6,264 nucleotides of DNA from an uncultured Bacillus sp. (GTDB lineage Bacteria; Bacillota; Bacilli; Bacillales; Cytobacillaceae): positions 1 to 6,264 of the forward strand of contig CALGSR010000105.1 in assembly GCA_937902115.1 (NCBI GenBank). Direction: 5' to 3'. This document shows, in pieces, positions 1 through 5,554 of this stretch. The notes beneath the pieces were generated by a model, which was given only the letters and a program-made list of their open reading frames with translations, was not told where the DNA came from and did not search any database. The number at the start of each line of letters is the position of its first letter. Within the stretch, counting starts at the first letter, position 1. The position numbers were made by a program, and so were the translations under genes.

Positions 1-72
1 GGCGGTCGCCCTAAGGTGCGCGAAGTGCCTGCAACGGAAATCAACAACCAAGTTTTACAGAGCCAAAATTAA
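1..72 (+). CDS. 3' end of an unidentified gene (partial)
   Basis: Frame 1 is open from the window edge and encodes the last 23 residues of a protein (GGRPKVREVPATEI, then NNQVLQSQN) before a TAA stop. A strong intrinsic terminator starts 40 bases downstream, which supports this as a real gene end. The tail is polar, with no membrane segment or motif I can assign. I do not recognise the family, and the rest of the gene lies outside the window. Confidence 0.6.
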   Translation, partial: GGRPKVREVPATEINNQVLQSQN

Positions 73-111
73 AAGCAACAATGTCTGAGAAAAGAGCCTT
101 AATATAAGATA

Positions 112-160
112 AAAACGTTCCCTTGCGAGCAGAGAAAATAGCGCAGGGGAACGTTTTATT
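112..160 (+). terminator. Intrinsic terminator of the partial upstream gene
   Basis: A 16-bp stem pairs 112-127 (AAAACGTTCCCTTGCG) with 142-157 (CGCAGGGGAACGTTTT), with one G-U wobble and a 14-base loop. The stem runs into a T-rich tail (TTTTATTATT). It separates the partial gene from the LOG-family gene. Confidence 0.88.
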
Positions 161-194
161 ATTCCTGCTTTTTCTGCCTGTGCTTTTCAAGTAT

Positions 195-223
195 TTAACA
201 AATCGAAGAAAGTCAGATATAAT
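195..223 (+). promoter_or_regulatory. Sigma-A-type promoter of the LOG-family gene
   Basis: The -35 box TTAACA (195-200, 5 of 6 to TTGACA) is followed by a 17-base spacer and a perfect -10 box TATAAT (218-223). Transcription would start near position 230, giving a leader of about 26 bases that just covers the ribosome-binding site. No operator-like dyad is visible, so expression may be constitutive. Confidence 0.8.
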
Positions 224-255
224 TTCCTTAGGTATTCATTAGGAGGCATAAATTC

Positions 256-837
256 GTGAAAAGTATAGCCGTATTTTGCGGAGCAAGTAAAGGGGCTTCT
301 GACATCTACATAGAGAGCGCCAAGAATTTTGGCACAGAGCTCGCTAAACGAAATATAGCCCTTGTATATGGCGGATCCAGTATTGGAATGATGGGCGCTG
401 TCGCAGACTCCGTTTTAGAAGGTGGCGGCAAGGTTATCGGAGTCATGCCGGATTTTCTTGATAAAAAGGAAGTCACGCATCGAAAGCTTTCCGAGCTTAT
501 TATCGTGAAATCGATGCATGAGAGAAAAGCAAGAATGAGCGACCTTTCAGATGGTTTTATCGGATTACCGGGAGGACCGGGAACATTGGAAGAGTTTTTT
601 GAAATGTTCACCTGGGCCCAACTGGGTCTTCACCAAAAGCCTTTAGGGCTCTTAAATATTAATCATTATTATGATCCTCTGGTTGCTTTATTTAATCATA
701 TGGCGGATGAACAATTTCTTCTTGAAAAATACCGGAAGATGGCACTGGTTGACGAAGAGGCGGGAGCACTGCTTGAAAAACTAAAACAATATCAGCCGCC
801 AGAACTAAAAACCCATATGAACGAAGAGCAAATCTGA
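256..837 (+). CDS. LOG family protein (cytokinin riboside 5'-monophosphate phosphoribohydrolase-like, YvdD-related)
   Basis: This 193-residue protein belongs to the LOG (Lonely Guy)/TIGR00730 Rossmann-fold family. Characterised members hydrolyse the N-glycosidic bond of nucleoside 5'-monophosphates, including cytokinin ribotides, releasing the base and ribose 5-phosphate. Seen here: an N-terminal beta strand with CGAS (8-11), the nucleotide-binding stretch YGGSSIGMMG (38-47), MHERK (87-91) and the family signature PGGxGTxxE as PGGPGTLEE (105-113), followed by a WAQLGLHQKP segment. These arginine and glutamate residues form the usual active site. Length matches the family, so it is probably intact and cytoplasmic. 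The start is GTG, set by AGGAGG at 241-246 with 9 bases of spacing. It has its own promoter and terminator and so is probably monocistronic. It resembles Bacillus subtilis YvdD, whose physiological substrate I cannot state. Family assignment is firm; the true substrate is not. Confidence 0.93.
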   Translation: MKSIAVFCGASKGASDIYIESAKNFGTELAKRNIALVYGGSSIGMMGAVADSVLEGGGKVIGVMPDFLDKKEVTHRKLSELIIVKSMHERKARMSDLSDGFIGLPGGPGTLEEFFEMFTWAQLGLHQKPLGLLNINHYYDPLVALFNHMADEQFLLEKYRKMALVDEEAGALLEKLKQYQPPELKTHMNEEQI

Positions 838-848
838 GTAAACAAAAT

Positions 849-895
849 GGCCTCTATTCCCTAATCTATTGAGATTGAGAAAGAGGCCTATTTTT
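849..895 (+). terminator. Intrinsic terminator of the LOG-family gene
   Basis: GGCCTCT (849-855) pairs with AGAGGCC (882-888). Inside it, AATCT and AGATT form a second small stem around ATTG. The outer arm is followed by TATTTTT. It starts 11 bases after the LOG stop codon. Confidence 0.8.
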
Positions 896-922
896 CACAT
901 AATTTTATTTTTATTTTCCGCA

Positions 923-1102
923 TTATTTCACAACTGTTAAATGAGCACGTCTTTTTTTATTATCTAACTCCCAGCACACCGAAACGACTAATGAAAGAAT
1001 CGTAATTAAAAAGAATACGAAAGCGGTTACAAACGAAACATTTAAACTAGCAACATAGAAACTTAGCAATAATACTAGTGAAATTAATAAATAACGGTTC
1101 AT
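923..1102 (-). CDS. Small two-helix membrane protein, 59 residues, unknown function
   Basis: This short frame runs from ATG (1102) to TAA (923) and encodes 59 residues. Two hydrophobic segments are clear, about residues 4-20 (YLLISLVLLLSFYVASL) and 22-43 (VSFVTAFVFFLITILSLVVS), separated by a very short turn. The tail is polar and basic (NKKRRAH), so a helical hairpin with both ends in the cytoplasm is likely. Support for a real gene: AGAGGGGTG at 1111-1119 sits 8 bases before the ATG, and a near-consensus promoter with a perfect dyad lies upstream. It is convergent with the LOG gene; the LOG terminator region (849-895) may serve both, as it is also AT-flanked on this strand. I do not recognise a named family. 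It could be a stress-induced membrane peptide, but that is inference. Confidence 0.72.
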   Translation of the reverse strand: MNRYLLISLVLLLSFYVASLNVSFVTAFVFFLITILSLVVSVCWELDNKKRRAHLTVVK

Positions 1103-1135
1103 TCTAATGGCACCCCTCTATATTTTTGAATAAGT

Positions 1136-1144
1136 TTCGACAAA
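1136..1144 (-). promoter_or_regulatory. Possible Spo0A box in the leader of the small membrane protein gene
   Basis: The - strand reads TTTGTCGAA, which matches the 0A-box core TGTCGAA. It lies roughly 30 bases downstream of the predicted transcription start (near 1172), a position more compatible with repression than activation. A 7-mer match is expected by chance about once in a window this size on two strands, so this is only a candidate. Confidence 0.3.
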
Positions 1145-1160
1145 TTTTTGTACAATTTGT
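1140..1160. repeat. 7-bp inverted repeat in the leader of the small membrane protein gene
   Basis: ACAAATT (1140-1146) and AATTTGT (1154-1160) form a perfect inverted repeat with a 7-base centre. It lies between the predicted start of transcription and the ribosome-binding site, and overlaps the 0A-box candidate. It could be an operator half-site pair or a weak mRNA hairpin; AT-rich composition makes chance a real possibility. Confidence 0.35.
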
Positions 1161-1178
1161 GAACTTTAATTTATTATT

Positions 1179-1207
1179 ATTGTAAACCTGTATTTACAGA
1201 ATGTAAA
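1179..1207 (-). promoter_or_regulatory. Sigma-A-type promoter of the small membrane protein gene
   Basis: On the - strand, TTTACA (1207-1202, 5 of 6) is followed by a 17-base spacer and TACAAT (1184-1179, 5 of 6). Transcription would start near 1172, giving a leader of about 70 bases. The -35 box and spacer are overlapped by a perfect dyad. Confidence 0.7.
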
Positions 1208-1211
1208 TACA
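1189..1211. promoter_or_regulatory. Operator-like perfect dyad over the -35 region
   Basis: TGTATTTACA (1189-1198) and TGTAAATACA (1202-1211) are perfect inverted copies separated by GAA. The dyad covers the -35 box and part of the spacer of the promoter for the 59-residue membrane protein. A perfect 10-bp arm at this position is typical of a dimeric repressor site. I could not match it to Fur, PerR, Zur, CodY, TnrA/GlnR or LexA consensus sequences, so the regulator is unknown. Confidence 0.55.
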
Positions 1212-1263
1212 ATTTATATGCTACTTTACTATCAATTTTCATTTATCATTAACAGACAATTAC

Positions 1264-1292
1264 AAAAAACCTTGAATAAATATTCAAGGTTT
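1264..1292 (-). terminator. Intrinsic terminator of the TPR protein gene
   Basis: AAACCTTGAATA (1267-1278) and TATTCAAGGTTT (1281-1292) form a perfect 12-bp inverted repeat with a tiny centre (effectively an 11-bp stem with a 4-base loop). Read on the - strand the hairpin ends in TTTTTT. It lies 44 bases after the stop of the TPR gene. Confidence 0.85.
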
Positions 1293-1335
1293 AAATTATT
1301 ATGATTTTTATTCATTAAATACATCGTTTTTTCCC

Positions 1336-2730
1336 TTATGCCCATTTCTGCATATTAATGCAAAGTTGTTGGTAGACCTTAGATTCTTGATCCTGTCCCA
1401 ATTCATGATAGGATTTGGATAACCATTTTAACGGTTTCGGGTCAGATGGATTCAGTTCCATTTCCCAACTGAAACATTCAATAGCCTTTTCAAATTGTTG
1501 GAATTCAAAATATATTTCTCCAAGTGTCTGCATGTCATCCAGCGATTCACTCAGTTTTACCATCATTTCTATTTTTTCAAAAATCGGCAGTCTAGCGGCT
1601 ATATTTATATCGGAATTTAGCCAAGCGAGGATATCCATCGGTTCCTGCGTTCTGAGAAGTACCCTTATCGATTGGTTCATAAGTTTCTCAGCCTTTTCCG
1701 GAAGCAAATGAATCACCATTTTTGCCACTTTTTTCAGTTCATCCGGATTTAATAAAAAAGCATCTGTATCCGATTGCTCTATTAGATTTCCTAAATCATA
1801 CAGCTGGTTAGCGCTTAGTTGAAACTCATGATCATTTAGCAACTCGAAGATTTTCCTGATTCTTTTGATTCTCATATAATGATTAAATAAATCTTGTTTT
1901 AATGGAAGAAAGGCAGGGTATTGGAGGGCAAGCTGTTCCAAGATAAACATCGATTCCTCTTCATTCAAATGCTTTTCAAGCAGTGAAGTCAGATACATGT
2001 ATTCATCAACAGATAAAGATGTGGTTCGATTAGAAATGAATAAAGCAATTAAATCCATCCAGCGGGATTTCTTTTCGAGGAAATCTGTCAGAAGTTGAAA
2101 ATACTGTTCTTTTTCTCTGTCTCCACAGAATATTTTTTCCGCAAAAATCGGATCGGCTTTGAAGACCTTTGCTGATTTTCCATCATACAATTCTGCATAT
2201 TTATGGAAGTGAATGTCATTGGTAAGCGACTTAACCAGACTTTGCTTCGGTGCAAAATCCATTAAGATCCGGATAATTTGATAGCCAAGAGATAGCTGGC
2301 CATTACGGCGGTATTCATAATAATAGGCCAGGATTTTTTCGAATAATTGTTTTTTGGGAAAAAACGATTCAAATAAGGTGAGAATGTACGCTTGTTCTTG
2401 CGGGGGATAGTGCAGTTCTAATTTATGCAGTAATTGCTTAAAGCTTAGGGTTTGAAATTCAAGTCGATTGGAAATAAGCTTATCGCTCAATGGATGCGGC
2501 GCCTCGAAAGCCATACCTTGTTTAAAAGCGTACTCAATATAGGATTGGAGTTTAATTCTTTTAGCTTTAACAGCAGTCAGGTAGCGGTATTTATAAAAAA
2601 ACAAGTAATAAACCTCTTGATTTTCACTTGTCGCCTCAATGATTTCCCCCTGTAAATAAAAGATGACTTTTTCCAGCTTTAACGGAATCGCCTTGTGGTG
2701 ATCGTAAAGCTTTATTCGCTCTTTAACCAT
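1336..2730 (-). CDS. TPR-repeat protein of unknown function
   Basis: The protein has 464 residues, is soluble, and is rich in Leu, Glu, Lys and aromatic residues, with predicted helices throughout. The C-terminus carries two recognisable tetratricopeptide repeats at about 400-433 (LGEIYFEFQQFEKAIECF) and 434-462 (PLKWLSKSYHELGQ). The rest probably forms degenerate helical repeats. TPR arrays bind other proteins, so a scaffold or adaptor role is plausible but not shown. The N-terminus (about 1-90, with YYLFFYKYRYL) is not a domain I recognise. No signal peptide, membrane segment or catalytic motif is seen. Start: the open frame also has an ATG at 2736, but GGGAGGG ends one base before it; the ATG at 2730 has 7 bases of spacing and is preferred. 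The gene is divergent from the HIT gene and ends at its own terminator, so it is probably monocistronic. Confidence 0.8.
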   Translation of the reverse strand: MVKERIKLYDHHKAIPLKLEKVIFYLQGEIIEATSENQEVYYLFFYKYRYLTAVKAKRIKLQSYIEYAFKQGMAFEAPHPLSDKLISNRLEFQTLSFKQLLHKLELHYPPQEQAYILTLFESFFPKKQLFEKILAYYYEYRRNGQLSLGYQIIRILMDFAPKQSLVKSLTNDIHFHKYAELYDGKSAKVFKADPIFAEKIFCGDREKEQYFQLLTDFLEKKSRWMDLIALFISNRTTSLSVDEYMYLTSLLEKHLNEEESMFILEQLALQYPAFLPLKQDLFNHYMRIKRIRKIFELLNDHEFQLSANQLYDLGNLIEQSDTDAFLLNPDELKKVAKMVIHLLPEKAEKLMNQSIRVLLRTQEPMDILAWLNSDINIAARLPIFEKIEMMVKLSESLDDMQTLGEIYFEFQQFEKAIECFSWEMELNPSDPKPLKWLSKSYHELGQDQESKVYQQLCINMQKWA

Positions 2731-2737
2731 AGTCATT

Positions 2738-2746
2738 CCCTCCCTC
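2738..2746 (-). promoter_or_regulatory. Ribosome-binding site that decides the TPR gene start
   Basis: The - strand reads GAGGGAGGG, 7 bases before the ATG at 2730 and only 1 base before the upstream in-frame ATG at 2736. The spacing favours the downstream start and shortens the longest frame by two residues. Confidence 0.7.
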
Positions 2747-2756
2747 TTTTACTTTC

Positions 2757-2765
2757 ACTATATCA
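2757..2765 (-). promoter_or_regulatory. Possible extended -10 promoter of the TPR gene
   Basis: The - strand has TGATATAGT, an extended -10 element (TGn plus TATAGT, 5 of 6 to TATAAT). No good -35 box is found at 16-18 bases, which fits an extended -10 promoter. The start would be near 2750, leaving a short leader of about 20 bases. An overlapping TATGAT is an alternative -10. Confidence 0.42.
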
Positions 2766-2820
2766 TAGTTTTATGCAAAAACGAGAAAACCAAACATAAA
2801 AGTAATGTTGCATGAAACCT

Positions 2821-2838
2821 TTGTGAAAAAATTTACAA
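2821..2838. promoter_or_regulatory. Rex-like or Fnr-like dyad between the TPR and HIT genes
   Basis: TTGTGAA-AAAA-TTTACAA matches the Rex operator pattern TTGTGAA-N4-TTCACAA with a single mismatch. The same bases also match the Fnr/Crp pattern TGTGA-N6-TCACA with one mismatch. The site lies just upstream of the predicted -35 of the HIT gene and about 80 bases upstream of the predicted start of the TPR gene. The location suggests control of the HIT promoter, but binding is inference. Confidence 0.4.
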
Positions 2839-2846
2839 ATACTGTT

Positions 2847-2875
2847 TTGTGCTTTTTCCATTTCTCGTACATAAT
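2847..2875 (+). promoter_or_regulatory. Possible promoter of the HIT gene
   Basis: TTGTGC (2847-2852, 3 of 6) is followed by a 17-base spacer and CATAAT (2870-2875, 5 of 6). Transcription would start near 2882, giving a leader of about 45 bases. The weak -35 box would fit an activator or redox-regulated promoter. Confidence 0.42.
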
Positions 2876-2913
2876 GATAAGGATTCAGAGAAAAATAATA
2901 CTAGTATGCATTT

Positions 2914-2920
2914 GAAAGGA
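2914..2920 (+). promoter_or_regulatory. Ribosome-binding site that decides the HIT gene start
   Basis: GAAAGGA lies 6 bases before ATG 2927 and 9 bases before ATG 2930, so either can be used. The longer frame starting at GTG 2849 has no ribosome-binding site and begins inside the predicted promoter. Confidence 0.6.
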
Positions 2921-2926
2921 TTGAGC

Positions 2927-3352
2927 ATGATGGAACCTAATAAAGATTGCATGTACTGCATGGAAGATGAGCGCCGTGATAACCTCATGATTGAAATTGC
3001 TAAACTGGAGGTTTCAACCGTTTTTCTTTTTAAGGAGCAGACATATAAAGGCAGATGTAATGTTGTTTATAAGGATCATGTGAAGGAGCTGTTCCAATTA
3101 GATGACGATAATCTTGCTGCCTATATGAGAGATGTGAAAAGAACGGCTGCAGCGATCGATAAAGCTTTCCAGCCGGGGAAAATTAATTACGGTGCCTACG
3201 GTGATACAATGCATCATTTACATATGCATGTCGTTCCGAAATATGAAAACGAGGATAATTGGGGCTCCATTTTTGAAATGAACCCTGGTAAAACACATTT
3301 AACAGATGCGGAATATCAGGAAAGAATCGAGCAAATTAAGAAGCATCTTTAA
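2927..3352 (+). CDS. HIT family protein (histidine triad nucleotide hydrolase)
   Basis: This 141-residue cytoplasmic protein belongs to the histidine triad superfamily, which hydrolyses or transfers nucleoside phosphates from substrates such as AMP-lysine, AMP-NH2 or dinucleoside polyphosphates. The HxHxHxx motif is present as HLHMHVV; numbering from the ATG at 2930, the triad is H96, H98 and H100, with H98 the expected nucleophile. It is preceded by NYGAYGDTMH. An N-terminal CMYC (C7, C10) is the CxxC half of the zinc site found in many HIT proteins; here an intact zinc site is likely but not proven. The MIEIAKLEVSTVFLFKEQ and GRCNVVYKDH segments form the usual HIT core strands. It looks more like clostridial HIT proteins of this subtype than like the Bacillus Hit protein, by memory only. 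ATG codons at 2927 and 2930 are both possible starts. It has its own promoter and converges on ftsH. Confidence 0.9.
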   Translation: MMEPNKDCMYCMEDERRDNLMIEIAKLEVSTVFLFKEQTYKGRCNVVYKDHVKELFQLDDDNLAAYMRDVKRTAAAIDKAFQPGKINYGAYGDTMHHLHMHVVPKYENEDNWGSIFEMNPGKTHLTDAEYQERIEQIKKHL

Positions 3353-3388
3353 TCATACGCTTTAACAACTCACTGTTTAATGACAAAA

Positions 3389-3424
3389 AAAGAAGGCGGA
3401 CCATTTTTGGTACAAGCCTTCTTT
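3389..3424. terminator. Bidirectional terminator between the HIT gene and ftsH
   Basis: AAAGAAGGC (3389-3397) pairs with GCCTTCTTT (3416-3424), with an inner stem ACCA/TGGT (3400-3403, 3408-3411) around TTTT. On the + strand it ends in TTCTTTCTTT and on the - strand in seven T residues, so it can serve both converging genes. The - strand version, for ftsH, is the stronger. Confidence 0.85.
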
Positions 3425-3445
3425 CTTTACTAACGGAAACCCCGA

Positions 3446-5269
3446 TTACTTCCCCTCTAATATTTTCATAAACTCTTCTCCCGTTATCGTTTCCTTTTCG
3501 ATCAGATACTTCGTTAACTCATGCAATTTATCTTTATTTTCCTCGAGGATTTGAATCGCTTTTTGATGGCATGTTTTAATGATTTTCAGGACAACATCAT
3601 CAATTTTTGCTGCCGTTTCTGCTGATACAATTAGGGATGTATCTCCGCCTAAATAAGGATTATTGACTGTTTCTAACGCCATCATGTCAAATTCTTCAGT
3701 CATCCCGTATCTTGTGACCATTGCTCTGGCAATTTTTGTCGCCTGTTCAATATCATTGGAGGCACCTGATGTTACTGTATTAAAAATCACTTCTTCTGCC
3801 GCACGTCCACCCATGAAGGTTGTAATTTTATCTAATGCCTGTTCTTTCGACATTAGGACCATTTCCTGTTCATCTACCTGCATCGTATAACCTAAAGCAC
3901 CTGAGGTTCTTGGGATAATCGTGATTTTGTGAACAGGTGCGGAATGGCTTTGTTTTGCTGCTACTAATGCATGTCCTACCTCATGATAGGAAATCGTTAG
4001 TTTATCTTTCATCGAAATCACTGCATTTTTCCTCTGGTATCCGGCAATGACCGTTTCTACAGATTCTTCTAAATCACTCTGCATCACTCTGTCTCTGCCA
4101 AAGCGGACTGCACGCAGCGCCCCTTCATTAATAATATTGGCTAGGTCTGCTCCTGATGCCCCTGAAGTTGCTCTGGCAATCATATTAAAGTCGACATCAT
4201 CTGCTAATTTCACCTTGTTGGCATGAACTCTTAAAATCGCTTCGCGCCCCGCCAAGTCAGGCAATTCCACCGGGACTCTGCGGTCAAAACGACCCGGACG
4301 CAAAAGAGCTTTATCGAGCGTTTCCGGTCTGTTAGTGGCAGCGAGAATGACGACGCCCTTATCTGCGTCAAAGCCATCCATTTCTGTCAGCAGCTGGTTT
4401 AACGTCTGTTCCCTCTCATCGTTTCCGCCCGCCATCCCTGAATTACGGCTTTTTCCGATCGCGTCAATTTCATCAATAAAGACAATACAAGGCGCCTTTT
4501 CTTGGGCTTGTTTAAATAAATCCCTGACTCTTGCTGCCCCCATTCCGACAAACATCTCAACAAATTCTGAACCGGAGATTGAGAAAAATGGTACTTTCGA
4601 TTCTCCTGCCACTGCCTTTGCAAGCAGCGTTTTCCCTGTTCCCGGAGGTCCTACAAGCAGCGCTCCTTTTGGAATTTTCGCCCCGATTTCCTTGTATTTT
4701 TTTGGATTATGCAGAAAATCAACAATCTCCCGCAACGCTTCCTTTGCCTCATCCTGGCCAGCTACATCTGTAAAAGTAATGCCTATTTGTGCCTCGACAT
4801 AGACCTTCGCCTTACTTTTTCCAAATGACATGGCACCTCCCCCGCCCATCATTTTGCCCTGCATTTTCTTGGCAAACCATTGACCAATGGCAATGAAAAT
4901 GATTAATGGAAGAATCCACATTAAGAGAAAGCTTAAAAATGGAGAGTTTTCCCTTGGAATTACTTTAGTGAATTCAACATCTGCCTCATGTAATCTGTCA
5001 ACTAATTTCGGATCGTCTACTACACCCGTCCGGAAATAAGAATCCTTTTCCTTGGCACTGTCAGAATTAAATAAAATATAGTTCTCCTTAATTTCAACCT
5101 TTTCTACATTCCCCTCTTCAACCATGGTTAAAAATGTGCCATAATCGACATCCTTCACCTGCTTTTGAAAAATAGCCGGGAAAATAAAACTGTTCAGTAT
5201 TAAAATCACAACCAAAATTATGCCATAATAATACAATAACGGCTTTTTGGGCGGTTTCACTTCTTTCAT
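3446..5269 (-). CDS. ftsH: ATP-dependent zinc metalloprotease FtsH
   Basis: FtsH is a membrane-anchored hexameric AAA+ protease that extracts and degrades damaged or regulatory membrane and cytoplasmic proteins. In order: cytoplasmic N-terminus, TM helix about 11-33, extracytoplasmic domain 34-109, TM helix about 110-131, a Gly-rich linker (MMGGGG, 140-145), the AAA+ module and the M41 peptidase. Walker A is GPPGTGKT (207-214), Walker B IVFIDE with D266 and E267, the pore loop FVG (240-242), and the second region of homology 311-330 with likely arginine fingers R324 and R327. The zinc site is HEVGH (429-433) with D506 in SNDIEQA as the expected third ligand. All catalytic residues are intact. 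At 607 residues it is shorter than the main Bacillus FtsH (about 637), lacking the usual C-terminal tail. HEVGH instead of HEAGH and the TSGALGYTMQV and MALETVNN segments recall clostridial FtsH paralogues. It is not next to hpt or coaX, so it is probably an extra copy. GGAGG at 5276-5280 sets the ATG. Confidence 0.95.
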   Translation of the reverse strand: MKEVKPPKKPLLYYYGIILVVILILNSFIFPAIFQKQVKDVDYGTFLTMVEEGNVEKVEIKENYILFNSDSAKEKDSYFRTGVVDDPKLVDRLHEADVEFTKVIPRENSPFLSFLLMWILPLIIFIAIGQWFAKKMQGKMMGGGGAMSFGKSKAKVYVEAQIGITFTDVAGQDEAKEALREIVDFLHNPKKYKEIGAKIPKGALLVGPPGTGKTLLAKAVAGESKVPFFSISGSEFVEMFVGMGAARVRDLFKQAQEKAPCIVFIDEIDAIGKSRNSGMAGGNDEREQTLNQLLTEMDGFDADKGVVILAATNRPETLDKALLRPGRFDRRVPVELPDLAGREAILRVHANKVKLADDVDFNMIARATSGASGADLANIINEGALRAVRFGRDRVMQSDLEESVETVIAGYQRKNAVISMKDKLTISYHEVGHALVAAKQSHSAPVHKITIIPRTSGALGYTMQVDEQEMVLMSKEQALDKITTFMGGRAAEEVIFNTVTSGASNDIEQATKIARAMVTRYGMTEEFDMMALETVNNPYLGGDTSLIVSAETAAKIDDVVLKIIKTCHQKAIQILEENKDKLHELTKYLIEKETITGEEFMKILEGK

Positions 5270-5289
5270 TTTACGCCTCCGAATGAATG

Positions 5290-5309
5290 AATAAGTAATA
5301 TTCCTTATT
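5290..5309. promoter_or_regulatory. Near-palindrome just upstream of the ftsH ribosome-binding site
   Basis: AATAAGTAATATTCCTTATT is a 20-base palindrome with one mismatched pair. It lies about 10 bases upstream of GGAGG, so it could be a repressor site or a weak leader hairpin. It does not match the CtsR or HrcA (CIRCE) operators I would expect for a stress protease. AT-richness lowers its significance. Confidence 0.35.
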
Positions 5310-5320
5310 ATTTATTAATC

Positions 5321-5330
5321 AAAACGTTTT
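5321..5330. promoter_or_regulatory. 10-bp palindrome AAAACGTTTT in the ftsH leader
   Basis: A perfect palindrome lies between the candidate promoter and the ftsH start. The core AACGTT resembles the centre of LacI/CcpA-family (cre) operators, but three outer positions of the cre consensus do not fit. On the - strand it is followed by a tiny frame (TTG ATT AAT AAA TAA) with AAGGAG 9 bases before it. Confidence 0.3.
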
Positions 5331-5368
5331 ACTCCTTATTCATCTTAATAATCAATCTATATTCATAT

Positions 5369-5374
5369 ATTATA
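5369..5374 (-). promoter_or_regulatory. Candidate -10 box for ftsH
   Basis: A perfect TATAAT lies on the - strand about 100 bases upstream of the ftsH start, but no good -35 is present (TTTGTA at 16 bases or TTGTAT at 15 bases, each 3 of 6). In such an AT-rich stretch the -10 alone is weak evidence. The SLATT gene lacks a clear terminator, so some read-through into ftsH is also possible. Confidence 0.32.
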
Positions 5375-5554
5375 TCTATAATAAAATACATACAAATTTG
5401 AAACCCCATTAAATTTTATTTAGTTCAACAATATAATTTCTAATTGTAAATATTCCTACTTTCCTTAATAACATTGCGATACATTTCACATTGAACAAAA
5501 AAATAGGCCATCAGCAAAGTGAAATCTATAATGTGTGGGAACGAATCAACCCGT

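Larger units (their letters stand above)
5281..5554. other. AT-rich spacer between the SLATT gene and ftsH
   Basis: No convincing gene is seen in these 274 bases on either strand. The part nearest ftsH (5281-5400) is its leader and promoter region. A run of seven A residues (5497-5503), read as T7 on the - strand, follows the SLATT gene, but the bases before it (GGCCTAT) have no matching arm, so I do not call a terminator. ATTTCAC (5482-5488) and GTGAAAT (5519-5525) are a perfect but widely spaced inverted repeat. Confidence 0.6.

Noticed and set aside
2849..2926. 26-residue N-terminal extension of the HIT protein from GTG 2849
   Set aside because: There is no Shine-Dalgarno before the GTG, the start overlaps the predicted promoter, and HIT proteins normally begin near the CxxC motif.
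4335..4802. 155-residue open frame on the + strand inside ftsH
   Set aside because: It is antisense to the conserved AAA+ region of ftsH, has no ribosome-binding site or recognisable domain, and is explained by the codon constraints of ftsH.
5321..5330. CcpA (cre) site at AAAACGTTTT
   Set aside because: Only the central bases fit; three informative outer positions of the cre consensus mismatch.
5497..5525. Intrinsic terminator for the SLATT gene at the T7 run
   Set aside because: GGCCTAT before the T-run has no complementary arm in range, and the ATTTCAC/GTGAAAT repeat encloses the T-run instead of preceding it.
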